A DNA stretch of 33,780 nucleotides from Candidatus Sulfopaludibacter sp. SbA3 (lineage in GTDB: Bacteria > Acidobacteriota > Vicinamibacteria > Vicinamibacterales > UBA2999), in NCBI GenBank assembly GCA_945876205.1, contig CAMCNL010000009.1, forward strand, positions 1 to 33,780. Reading direction: 5' to 3'. A program made the translations under genes and the position numbers. The notes beneath the pieces are model-generated. The model searched no databases, was not told where the DNA came from, and saw only the letters and a program-made list of their open reading frames with translations. This document shows positions 14,664-22,599 of this stretch, piece by piece (positions within the stretch are counted from its first letter, which is position 1; every line of letters starts with the position of its first letter).

Positions 14664-16502
14664 TTACAGCCACCCTCTCCACCAATACCAGGCCACGGCG
14701 GCGTACTCCCAGGCGATGCCGCGGAACTGTTCGATGGTGGCGCGGTACTCATGCGCGTAGTACTGGCTGCCCAGGACTGGTGTCGCAACCACCTCGATGT
14801 CGGGCGCCTGCTTGCGCCATGTCATGATCGCCCGCCGCATATGGTACGGAGAGCTGACCAGGAGCACGCGGCTGGACGAGTGCTGACGCGCGATATCACG
14901 GGCGAAGAGCACCATTTCGTGCGTGTTGCCGGCACGCTGTTCGAGAATGATCGAATCCGCGGGAACGCCCTGGTCGATCGCGAGGGCGCGCATGACTTCG
15001 GCCTCACGAAACACATAGACAAACCCCGATGAAAGGATCAGCCGGGGCGCGTAACCGGCTTGATACAGCCCCACGGCCCGGCCGACCCGTTCCTGATATC
15101 CACCCCCCGCGGTAGCTGACTCGCCCGCTCCGCCCGCCAACACGACGATGGCGTCGGCTTTCTGTGGCGCTTCGACGACTCGAAGGGGTTCGGCGATGAC
15201 CCAGAGCAGAGGCGTCTCGAGCACGAGCGCGTACAACAGTGCGGCAATCGCCGCCGTCCACAGGGGCTTTCGCGCGGTGCGGTACAGCCGGCGGATGTTC
15301 GCGTCCCAACTCTCCCGATGGCCCTGACGGGCGGCAAGCGCACCCTCGATCAGTCCTGACATCCCCTCGAGGCGCGCATCCCAGCTGTTCTCGCGCGCCA
15401 CGGCAATCCGCCTCTCGGTCTGCGCCTGATCGCGCGGCTCCATCGCACGTCGTATCTGGGTGGCGAACTCATCGGCGTCGTTGGCGACGGCGACGATGTC
15501 GCCATGCGTCTGATTGAAGCGCGTGATTTCTGGCAGTCCAGTGGCCACGACCGGTATGCCCATCGCCAGGTACTCGTTCAGCTTGGTGGGATACACATTC
15601 GCGGTGTAATCGCTGGACGCATAGGGGACGATGCCGACGTCGAATCCTTTGATGTACCCGGGAAGCTGATCGTGTGGGCGCGCACCGAGCAGGTGCACCG
15701 TGGGTTCCCGTTCGAGCGTCGAGAGGTCGCACTGCGGCGGACCGATGAACACGAATGTGGCATCCGGCAAGCGACGGGCGACGCCGGCGACGAGCTCCTG
15801 ATCCACCCAGCGATGGAGGCCCCCGACGTAGCCGACGATGGGACGAGGAAGCGCCGCGAGATCGGCAGGAATGCCGTCACTCGACAATCGAACCGCCTCG
15901 AACCGGCCGAAGTTGACCGCGAACGGAAACACGTCCACCTGCTCGCGGAACTGGCGAACGCGCTCGCGCAGCCGCTCCGATGTCACGAACACCAGATCGG
16001 CGGCACGGAACAGGCGATCCTCGGACGCGCGAACGCCGCGCGCGCCATGCGAGCTGGCGGCAATGTCATCGATGCAGTAATAAACCACCAGGTCTGGTTC
16101 AACCGCGTTGATGACGTCGAGCGCCAGCGGAGTGGGCAGGAAGGTCCACACCAGGGGACGCCGAACGCCCATCACGCTCATCCATCGCCGGATGGCGCGC
16201 ACGATGATGAATCGATTGACCCACCGGGCGAGCCGGGAGTACGGGAATGGCACGATCAGCGGCGAGTAGATGAACAGGTTGTCGCGCTCGCGCCTGAACC
16301 CCTTGGTACCACGGCTCCAGTTCCGCAGCCGCTGCCGAAGCCTCGGCATATCGCGAAACGACGGCCGGCGTGCACCGGTGTTCTCGATGAAGAGGACGTT
16401 ATTACCCTCGGCCGCCAGCGTCGACATGATCTGCTGGTGACCCTGCCAGATGAAATCCCAGTCGATCGACGAGATGCAAAGGATCGTCTGGCCCTTCAGC
16501 AT
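14664..16502 (-). CDS. Fusion: GT-B glycosyltransferase (GT4-like) + transmembrane helix + DUF218 (YdcF/ElyC/SanA) domain
   Basis: 612 residues in one uninterrupted frame. Residues 1-390 form a GT-B glycosyltransferase: WQGHQQIMSTLA (19-30), PIVGYVGGLHRWVDQ (221-235), TFVFIGPP (249-256), and the donor-site motif YPTKLNEYLAMGIPVVATGLPE (304-325). Residues 414-436 are a hydrophobic helix ending at aromatic residues. Residues 449-612 are a DUF218 domain: ADAIVVLAGG (449-458), RVGRAVGLYQAGYAPRLILSSG (472-493), ILEQRAGNTHEMV (519-531) and VSSPYHMRRA (549-558). DUF218 proteins act on envelope polymers, often undecaprenyl- or enterobacterial-common-antigen-linked. If the helix crosses the membrane once with the GT cytoplasmic, the DUF218 domain would be periplasmic. 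The ATG shares one base with the upstream stop. Confidence 0.88.
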   Translation of the reverse strand: MLKGQTILCISSIDWDFIWQGHQQIMSTLAAEGNNVLFIENTGARRPSFRDMPRLRQRLRNWSRGTKGFRRERDNLFIYSPLIVPFPYSRLARWVNRFIIVRAIRRWMSVMGVRRPLVWTFLPTPLALDVINAVEPDLVVYYCIDDIAASSHGARGVRASEDRLFRAADLVFVTSERLRERVRQFREQVDVFPFAVNFGRFEAVRLSSDGIPADLAALPRPIVGYVGGLHRWVDQELVAGVARRLPDATFVFIGPPQCDLSTLEREPTVHLLGARPHDQLPGYIKGFDVGIVPYASSDYTANVYPTKLNEYLAMGIPVVATGLPEITRFNQTHGDIVAVANDADEFATQIRRAMEPRDQAQTERRIAVARENSWDARLEGMSGLIEGALAARQGHRESWDANIRRLYRTARKPLWTAAIAALLYALVLETPLLWVIAEPLRVVEAPQKADAIVVLAGGAGESATAGGGYQERVGRAVGLYQAGYAPRLILSSGFVYVFREAEVMRALAIDQGVPADSIILEQRAGNTHEMVLFARDIARQHSSSRVLLVSSPYHMRRAIMTWRKQAPDIEVVATPVLGSQYYAHEYRATIEQFRGIAWEYAAVAWYWWRGWL

Positions 16503-17419
16503 CAGATTCGGTCACCGGCGTGTTCGAGCGCCTCGAGAAGATTTTCGACGGCCTCCATCTCCATGCGGCGGCGGCATTCGACCGTGAGAGAGCCGATATG
16601 TGGTGTCAACAATAGCTGGGGATACCGAGTGAGTGGCCCGTTATAGGGTTCATCGCGGAACGTGTCGATCCACCCGCCGGCCAGATGACCCGAATCGAGC
16701 GCCTCACACAGCGCCTCTTCGTCGATCAGACCGCCGCGGCCGCTATTCAGCACGAACGCTCCGCCCTTCAATCGAAGCAGCTCCGACCTGCCGAGGATCG
16801 TCGCCTCTCCCGAAGCGTGCAGCGTGACGATATCCGCGCGCGGAAGCGCGTCGGCGAGGGTCGCGACCTCGATCGGCAGATCCGCATGGTCTACCTGCGG
16901 ATCCACGGCGATGACGTGGCTCCCGAACGCCAGCAACAACTGAGCAACCCGCCGACCGACGCGGCCGAAACCCACGACGACGACCGTTTTTCCCTCGAGT
17001 TGCGCACCCGCGAACCGCGTCCATTGGCCGCCGTGAAGCTCGGTATTCATCGGGACAACCTGGCGGAGGAGCGCCAGTATCGCGGCAATAGTCAGCTCAG
17101 CGACCGCCGTCGTCGGCGCGTCTGGCGTGTTCCGCACGGCGATCCCCAATCGGCGCGCGGCATCGAGATCCACGTTCGACATTCCGACGCCGCACCGCGA
17201 GATCGCGCGTAACTCCGACTGTTCCAGGACGGTTCGACCGAGAGGTTCGAGACCAGCGACAAGACCCGTCACTCCCGGCAGGAGCTCCATTAATTCTTCC
17301 GTCGACAATTTTCGACCGAACGGATTCTGGAGCACGTCGAATCCTGCATCACGCAACCGCTGGACCGGCGCGATATCGACGACGCCGAACGATGACGGCC
17401 CAATAAGAATCCGCGGCAT
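16502..17419 (-). CDS. D-2-hydroxyacid dehydrogenase, 3-phosphoglycerate-dehydrogenase-like
   Basis: 305 residues, catalytic core only; the ACT/regulatory domain of SerA is absent. NAD motif VVGFGRVGRRVAQLL (148-162), and the three catalytic residues R228 (LNSGRGGLIDE), E257 (DTFRDEPY) and H274 (TPHIGS) are all in place. It oxidises a D-2-hydroxyacid or reduces a 2-keto acid with NAD(H). In serine synthesis the substrate is 3-phosphoglycerate, but its position directly after a KdsB-like cytidylyltransferase and near a 2-keto-3-deoxy-acid aldolase suggests a sugar acid instead. It starts 2 bases after the KdsB-like stop, and its own stop shares one base with the next start. Confidence 0.87.
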   Translation of the reverse strand: MPRILIGPSSFGVVDIAPVQRLRDAGFDVLQNPFGRKLSTEELMELLPGVTGLVAGLEPLGRTVLEQSELRAISRCGVGMSNVDLDAARRLGIAVRNTPDAPTTAVAELTIAAILALLRQVVPMNTELHGGQWTRFAGAQLEGKTVVVVGFGRVGRRVAQLLLAFGSHVIAVDPQVDHADLPIEVATLADALPRADIVTLHASGEATILGRSELLRLKGGAFVLNSGRGGLIDEEALCEALDSGHLAGGWIDTFRDEPYNGPLTRYPQLLLTPHIGSLTVECRRRMEMEAVENLLEALEHAGDRI

Positions 17420-17421
17420 GG

Positions 17422-18189
17422 TTAGTTCAGGTACCGCGCCGTCGTCGGGTCGTCGGTCATGAGCGTGCCGGCCGCTTCCAGCTCGGCTGGTGTATCGACG
17501 CTGATGGTGACGGCCTCGGTGGGCACCATCCGGACGCGGCCGCCTGTCTCGAGCACCCTGTTCATGTCGACCGATTCGATCTGCTCGAGACGCGTTTCGG
17601 GCATCGCGTTCACGCGACGCAGTACGTCGCGCCGGAACGCGATGATGCCAGTTTGCTGGAACATCGGCACCCCCGCGATTCCGCGCCAGGGCGACGGGAT
17701 CGGTTCTCGCGAGAAGTAGAGGGCGTCGTTGTTGTGATTGACGACCACCTTGACGTTGTTCCTGTCGGCGAACTCGTCGTAGCTCCGCAGGCGCGACATG
17801 ATGTTGACGATGTCAACCGCCGGGTCGGAGAAATGCTTCAGCGTCTCTCCGATCGTTTCGGGCCGAATCAACGGTTCGTCTCCCTGCACCATCACGACCA
17901 CGTCGACGCGCTCGCCCGTCGCCGCTTCGATATGGTCCATGGCCTCCGCCGTCCGCGTGGTTGCCCGGGTATGGCTGCGAGCCGTCATCACCGCCGACCC
18001 GCCGATGCTGCGCACATACTCCGCAATCTCTTCGTCGCACGTGGCGACGTAGGCGGCTGCAACCCCCGGGGCCAGGCGCGTCCGGTGATAGCAGTGCCCA
18101 ATCATCGGCATGCCGTTGATGCTCGCCATCGGTTTGCCCGGAAACCGCGATGCCGCCATGCGGGCGGGAATGATGGCGATGGCGGTCAT
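17422..18189 (-). CDS. KdsB-like cytidylyltransferase for a 2-keto-3-deoxy sugar acid
   Basis: 255 residues from ATG 18189. Nucleotidyltransferase (CTP_transf_3) with IIPARMAASRFPGKP (6-20), VQGDEPLIRPETI (101-113), YFSREPIP (158-165; KdsB has YFSRxxIP) and ISVDTPAEL (229-237; the KdsB VDTPEDL aspartate). It should join CMP to an ulosonic acid such as Kdo. It is not plain KdsB: the highly conserved HQSGTER motif reads HTRATTR (73-79) and several internal positions differ, so the sugar acid may differ. It is the only CMP-transferase in the window and could serve the product of the HpcH/HpaI aldolase, of the NeuB-type synthase, or both. Seven bases follow the phosphatase stop. Confidence 0.86.
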   Translation of the reverse strand: MTAIAIIPARMAASRFPGKPMASINGMPMIGHCYHRTRLAPGVAAAYVATCDEEIAEYVRSIGGSAVMTARSHTRATTRTAEAMDHIEAATGERVDVVVMVQGDEPLIRPETIGETLKHFSDPAVDIVNIMSRLRSYDEFADRNNVKVVVNHNNDALYFSREPIPSPWRGIAGVPMFQQTGIIAFRRDVLRRVNAMPETRLEQIESVDMNRVLETGGRVRMVPTEAVTISVDTPAELEAAGTLMTDDPTTARYLN

Positions 18190-18196
18190 CGGACGT

Positions 18197-18961
18197 TCAG
18201 ACAAAGTGGGGATCAGGCCAGGGACACGCGCCATTGTGGGCGTAGACGGTCAGCCCGTGAGCCACCGGCGACGGCGCAGACAGGAACGTCCCTCCGGCAG
18301 CCCGAACGAGTGCCAGCCCCGCGGCAATATCCCAGATTCGAATGTCACGTTCGAAATACGCATCCCCGCGGCCGGCCGCCACATAGGCGAGAGATAGCGC
18401 CGCGGAGCCGAGCAGGCGGATCTTCCGAAACGCGCTGACCTGAGTCACGAAGCGCGTCACCGTGGCCGGCGCGAAATCGGTCCCTGCCGGGAAGCCCGTG
18501 AACATGACGGCTCGGTCAGGTGGCACGGATCGGACGCGGAGAGGCGACCCGTTCAGCCAGGCGCCCGTGCCGACGATGGCCGAGAACATCTCATCGCGAT
18601 CGAAGTCGTACACAGCGCCGGCGACGGGTTGATCGTCGTTCCATAGCCCAACCGACACGCAGCAGAACGGGATGCCTTGAAGATAGTTCATCGTGCCATC
18701 CAGCGGATCGACGATCCAACGAAGTCCAACGGTGGACTGAGACGACGTGCCGACCGCGCGCTCCTCGGCAACGATGGGAATGGATGAACCGCCGGCGAGC
18801 ACGTCCACGATTCGATCTTCTGCGTCGCGGTCAGCCTGAAGCTTCACATCGCGCGCGGTCTCCGCCATGAGCACTGCATTCCGGCGCGAGCCGGCCGCCA
18901 GGAACTGCCCCGCCGCGCGGGCAGCGCATTCCGCCAACGCGAGCGACTCGCCGTCAGTCAC
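18197..18961 (-). CDS. Inositol monophosphatase family phosphatase
   Basis: 254 residues from GTG 18961, which overlaps the aldolase stop by eight bases. Metal-site motifs: VKLQADRDAE (39-48), EE (66-67), IVDPLDGTMNYLQG (83-96) and IWDIAAG (209-215), matching the Mg-dependent, lithium-sensitive phosphatase superfamily. Members hydrolyse inositol phosphate, PAP, or sugar/heptose phosphates. Because it stands between an aldolase and a CMP-transferase, removal of the phosphate from a 2-keto-3-deoxy sugar acid phosphate before activation is the natural reading (the KdsC step of Kdo synthesis), but that is inference from order, not sequence. Cytoplasmic; no signal peptide. Confidence 0.88.
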   Translation of the reverse strand: MTDGESLALAECAARAAGQFLAAGSRRNAVLMAETARDVKLQADRDAEDRIVDVLAGGSSIPIVAEERAVGTSSQSTVGLRWIVDPLDGTMNYLQGIPFCCVSVGLWNDDQPVAGAVYDFDRDEMFSAIVGTGAWLNGSPLRVRSVPPDRAVMFTGFPAGTDFAPATVTRFVTQVSAFRKIRLLGSAALSLAYVAAGRGDAYFERDIRIWDIAAGLALVRAAGGTFLSAPSPVAHGLTVYAHNGACPWPDPHFV

Positions 18962-19724
18962 GAAGGCTGCGCAGCTCTTTCGCTGCCTCGCGCGCCGCTG
19001 GTGTAAGGAACAACATGTCCCCGCCGTACGCGATCAGTCCAAAGCCTTCGGCCATGCGCTCCGCCACTTGCGTTCCCGGTGGGTGAACGACGTGAATCCC
19101 GGCGGCTTTTCCCGAGACCCGCGCCGCTTCGACGACGCGACGCATCGCCTCCCGGACGAGGGGATGACCGAGTTCACCCATCACGCCGTACGATGCGGAC
19201 AGGTCGTACGGCCCGATGAACACGCCGTCCACCCCAGGCACCGCCAGGATCTCCTCTACGTGCTCGACACCTTCCTTCTGTTCGATCATCGGGATGACGA
19301 CCGAGCCTTCGGCGCACGCTCGGAGGTAGTCGGCGAATCCTGGTCCATATCCATGCGCCCGCCCGAGTCCAACGCCTCGCGTGCCCTCAGGGGGGTATTT
19401 GACGGCGTCAACGGCCTGCCGCGCCTCGGCCGCTGACCGGACAGACGGCACGATCACTCCCCAGGCGCCCGCGTCCATGACGCGCTTGATCTGCACCGGG
19501 TCATTCGCCGACAGGCGAACGAGAGGCGCGCACCCTGCGAGATCGATGACCTGAATCAGCGTAAACGTCGTCTCGAGGTCGATGGTGCTGTGCTCGAGGT
19601 CGATGGCGAGCCAGTCGAAACCCGCCTTGGCCATGACCTCGGCGATGGCGGAGTTGCCGGATTGAAGCCACGAGCCGAAGACTGGCCGTCCCTCAAGCAG
19701 CGCCGCTCGAAGTGTATTGTTCAT
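18954..19724 (-). CDS. HpcH/HpaI aldolase (2-keto-3-deoxy-acid aldolase family)
   Basis: 256 residues from ATG 19724 (ATGA overlap). The residues align position for position with E. coli HpcH/HpaI: H45 in IDLEHS, R70 in APLVRLS, E148 in VIPMIEQKEG and D174 in IGPYDLSASYG, which are the catalytic histidine, the pyruvate-binding arginine and the two metal ligands. The family reversibly condenses pyruvate with an aldehyde to give 2-keto-3-deoxy acids. In an envelope glycan operon, followed by phosphatase and CMP-transferase genes, synthesis of an ulosonic acid from pyruvate and a sugar aldehyde is likely; a catabolic role is less so. Confidence 0.91.
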   Translation of the reverse strand: MNNTLRAALLEGRPVFGSWLQSGNSAIAEVMAKAGFDWLAIDLEHSTIDLETTFTLIQVIDLAGCAPLVRLSANDPVQIKRVMDAGAWGVIVPSVRSAAEARQAVDAVKYPPEGTRGVGLGRAHGYGPGFADYLRACAEGSVVIPMIEQKEGVEHVEEILAVPGVDGVFIGPYDLSASYGVMGELGHPLVREAMRRVVEAARVSGKAAGIHVVHPPGTQVAERMAEGFGLIAYGGDMLFLTPAAREAAKELRSLRD

Positions 19725-21634
19725 GCGTGTGCTCGGGCGTCCGCGGCAATCATGTGCTGGATGGCATCGGCAATGCCGGCGGAGGCTCCGGCCGGATTCG
19801 GACCGAAGCACTCGTGGAGCACCCGGCGCTGCGTCTCGAGGGTGGGCTGATAGCGCGCCGGATCCTGCATGAAGGCTTGAACCTCTCGCCGCAACGCGCC
19901 GACCGACGTAAACGACGGAATCACCGGAACGTCGAGGAACGGCGACGTATTGAAGCCGGGCCACTGCCACTGCCACGTCGGGATCCCGCGGAGCAAGGCC
20001 TCTTCCGCGAGGCCGGTCTGTGAGAAGAGCACGAGATCGGCGGCCTGAAAGTCTTCTTCAAGAGTGCTTGAGGTCACCGTGATCGACCCGCGAAAGCGGC
20101 GGAACGCCTGGCGCTGGCTGAAAAGGTAGAGCGGGTGATCCCGCCAGTGCAGGCGCACGGACTCCAAGCCTGTCGTCGCCGAGATCACGGCGTCGCACAA
20201 ATCGAGGTGAGCAGCCTCGCACATACCACCGGCCAGCAGCAACGTGACCGGACCGCCGGGCGCCCGCGCCGCGCGAGGCTCTATCCGGACGCCCTGATAT
20301 CGCAGCCCTCCCGTGAGCACGACGTGCTCGCGGGCGAAGCCGTTTTCCTCCCAGATCCGCCGTGAGAGGTCTCCCATCACGAAGATTCCGTCGGGCGCGG
20401 GAACCGCGCACCCGTCCGGCGTACCGCGCACCTCGATATCGGGATGGAAGACGCCAAGGGTCTTGTCGCTCGAATACCCCGCGTGCTGCGCGGCCCAGAC
20501 GTGCGCCCGCGGCGAGCACGCGCGCACACCAGCGTGCAGGGCCCTGGAGCGCATGAATAACTCAAAGGCCGTGAGGACAACATCGGGACGCAGGCGGCGG
20601 CACGCACGGGCTGTAGCCGCGGCGACGAGTTGCAGCCGGCAGACAGTCGCGCCCCATGCCGCTCGAAGCAGCTGCCGCCTGACCAGCGTATAGAGGTCAT
20701 AGCCGTCGACCCTGCATAGCTCTTTGAAGGCGCGACCATACACCACCCGCGTGACGTGCACCGGGTCGCGCAGGTCGGACACCGTGCGCGCCGCGTCGCC
20801 CGGAGTGACGTACCGTTCGAGGAGCGTGACGTCCGGATGCGCGCAGGATGCGGCGAGCACGTCACGTCTCTTGCGCCCACGCTGCCACGGTTCGAGATGC
20901 GGCTCGCACGACGCCAGCCACCCCGCGCTGAGACCGCGAGCAGCCAACCGCGAAGGCAGATCGGCGAAGTACCGATCCTGGATGCCGCCTTGAGGCGCAG
21001 GACGTATGGTCCAGTCCCAGTAGCCCTGGAGCAACACATCGCAGTGTTCCCCGACAGGCATTGGTAAACGCCGCAGCGTCCACCACGCTCCTACGAACTC
21101 GGCGAATAACCTCAACCGGCCAATGAGGCCGAAGACGAGCGCACGCGCGAGGTCGGCAAGCGCGCCGTGTTCCGGCGCTCGCTGGCCCATCGCTGCGGCA
21201 AACATCGGGGCAGCCCCGTGCAGAGTCACGCGGTCGACGCGATAGCGTTCTCGGAGCTCCTGAACAGCGATCAACTGCAGGAGTGTCAAGAAAATCGTGT
21301 CCTCATCCCAGAGACAATCCTTCTCTGTGATGTCGAGAAACCACCAGCGGCTGTACTCTCCCCGACCCTGGAGCGCCTGTCGGAGCGTTCGTCCGGCCAG
21401 ACAGGGTGTGGCGCCAATGCGCGCAATCAACCGCACGTACTCGGACCGGGCGCGTTGGCGCACGTCCTGGATGAGCGCGCGACCGCTGACGTACCGTGGT
21501 CCGCACCGTTCTTCCATCACCTCGTCGGCGCCGGGCGCCAGAAAACTCAGGACGACGACATCCCCGGACGGAGCCTCGACGGGAGGCTCGAAGCACACCC
21601 ACAGCTCCGAGCATGGGACAGGCACACCACTCAT
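19721..21634 (-). CDS. Large putative transferase, TIGR04326-like surface carbohydrate biosynthesis protein
   Basis: 637 residues from ATG 21634 (ATGA overlap with the methyltransferase). I recognise no catalytic motif with certainty. It resembles the TIGR04326 'surface carbohydrate biosynthesis protein' family in its length, the tryptophan-rich WWFLDITEKDCLWDED (97-112), TLHG (137-140), a middle region with VWAAQHAGYSSDKTLG, and a C-terminal FSQTGLAEEALLRGIPTWQW (537-556) that looks like the nucleotide-sugar side of a GT-B fold. No transmembrane helices. It is flanked by a methyltransferase and the ulosonic-acid cassette and shares this neighbourhood with the LIC12162-type protein. A glycosyltransferase using an activated sugar acid is my guess; family membership itself needs a profile search. 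Confidence 0.6.
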   Translation of the reverse strand: MSGVPVPCSELWVCFEPPVEAPSGDVVVLSFLAPGADEVMEERCGPRYVSGRALIQDVRQRARSEYVRLIARIGATPCLAGRTLRQALQGRGEYSRWWFLDITEKDCLWDEDTIFLTLLQLIAVQELRERYRVDRVTLHGAAPMFAAAMGQRAPEHGALADLARALVFGLIGRLRLFAEFVGAWWTLRRLPMPVGEHCDVLLQGYWDWTIRPAPQGGIQDRYFADLPSRLAARGLSAGWLASCEPHLEPWQRGRKRRDVLAASCAHPDVTLLERYVTPGDAARTVSDLRDPVHVTRVVYGRAFKELCRVDGYDLYTLVRRQLLRAAWGATVCRLQLVAAATARACRRLRPDVVLTAFELFMRSRALHAGVRACSPRAHVWAAQHAGYSSDKTLGVFHPDIEVRGTPDGCAVPAPDGIFVMGDLSRRIWEENGFAREHVVLTGGLRYQGVRIEPRAARAPGGPVTLLLAGGMCEAAHLDLCDAVISATTGLESVRLHWRDHPLYLFSQRQAFRRFRGSITVTSSTLEEDFQAADLVLFSQTGLAEEALLRGIPTWQWQWPGFNTSPFLDVPVIPSFTSVGALRREVQAFMQDPARYQPTLETQRRVLHECFGPNPAGASAGIADAIQHMIAADARAHA

Positions 21635-22599
21635 CGAGGGATCGGCGCATCCGGGCCGGCTTCGGCTATCAACTGCACGTGAGAGCTCAAACACGCCTGT
21701 TGCAGCAGCTCCTGAAACGCACGGCCGACCTGCTCATCCTCATGGCGAACAAGCTCATCGAGGATCGGCGGCAGACGCAGACCCGGGTCGCGCCGGCAGG
21801 CGTCAGCCACCGCCTGGACGTCCAGTTCGCCAGGGGTGCTGTACTCCACCAGCGTTGCACCCTCTCGCGCCAGGGCCGCGAGCCATCCCGCGCGCGATAG
21901 CAGCTGCAGGTGAACGGGTGGAACGAGCGCAGCGGTGCGCGGACCGAGCATCCGCACATCGAACCCCCCGCCCGACATCGTCGTCACGAAGAGGAGTCCG
22001 CGCGGGTGGAGCGCACGACGGCAGCGATGGAGCGCACGCGAGAAGTCGGCCGCGCGCTCGAGCACATCGAAGGCGATCACGCCATCTACCCGCGCATCCG
22101 CGCCATCAGCAGTGACGTCGGCGGGCCACTGCACGACGGATGCAGAGGCTCTCAGGAGGTCGAGAAGCGGCGGCGTTTCTGCGCCGAACTGCGCGAGAGT
22201 CGGACTCCGGCCCAGGCGAGACGCCGCTGCCGACAAGACCCAGCGCGCCCGCGGCCCCAGGGCATGCCGAGCGCGAACATCCGCCGTCATCGGCAGGAGC
22301 TGCTCGCGCCTGAATCGTTCGGCGGCCCCCTCGGCGTGGTACCGCGCAAGGCGTTCTTCCCGCGGCACAGGTGAGACGAAGAGTGATCCACACGCCGTGC
22401 AGCGCTGGTACGAGAACCCGAAGCGCATGAATTCCGGCGCCCCGTGTCCGCTGCAGGCCGGGCAGGGTCGCTCGAGGCCGCCGAGCATGAGGTCGAACCG
22501 GAGGATGTCGGCCTGTGCATGCGCCAGATAGGCGTCCAGCAGCTCGGCGGGACGCATGGCGCGCTGGGTCAGGTCCCCGCTCGTCACCACGCGCTTCAT
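21631..22599 (-). CDS. Methyltransferase-like protein with N-terminal zinc ribbon and degenerate SAM motif
   Basis: 322 residues from ATG 22599, chosen over ATG 22614 because a perfect GGAGGG ribosome site sits 7 bases upstream. An N-terminal four-cysteine zinc site (C46, C49 in CPACSG; C67, C70 in CTACGS) precedes a SAM-fold region ending in AFDVLERAADFSRALHRCRRALHPRGLLFVTTMS (176-209), which is the conserved post-III area of this methyltransferase type. The glycine-rich SAM motif I is not recognisable: the matching place reads AQFGAETPPLLDLL (136-149), without a GxGxG. It may bind SAM weakly, use another ligand, or be inactive. It overlaps both neighbouring genes by four bases, so it is under operon selection. 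Confidence 0.75.
   Translation of the reverse strand: MKRVVTSGDLTQRAMRPAELLDAYLAHAQADILRFDLMLGGLERPCPACSGHGAPEFMRFGFSYQRCTACGSLFVSPVPREERLARYHAEGAAERFRREQLLPMTADVRARHALGPRARWVLSAAASRLGRSPTLAQFGAETPPLLDLLRASASVVQWPADVTADGADARVDGVIAFDVLERAADFSRALHRCRRALHPRGLLFVTTMSGGGFDVRMLGPRTAALVPPVHLQLLSRAGWLAALAREGATLVEYSTPGELDVQAVADACRRDPGLRLPPILDELVRHEDEQVGRAFQELLQQACLSSHVQLIAEAGPDAPIPR

Noticed and set aside
16502-17419. Serine biosynthesis gene serA
   Set aside because: The ACT domain is absent and the gene is coupled to a KdsB-like gene and a glycosyltransferase; a sugar-acid substrate fits better.
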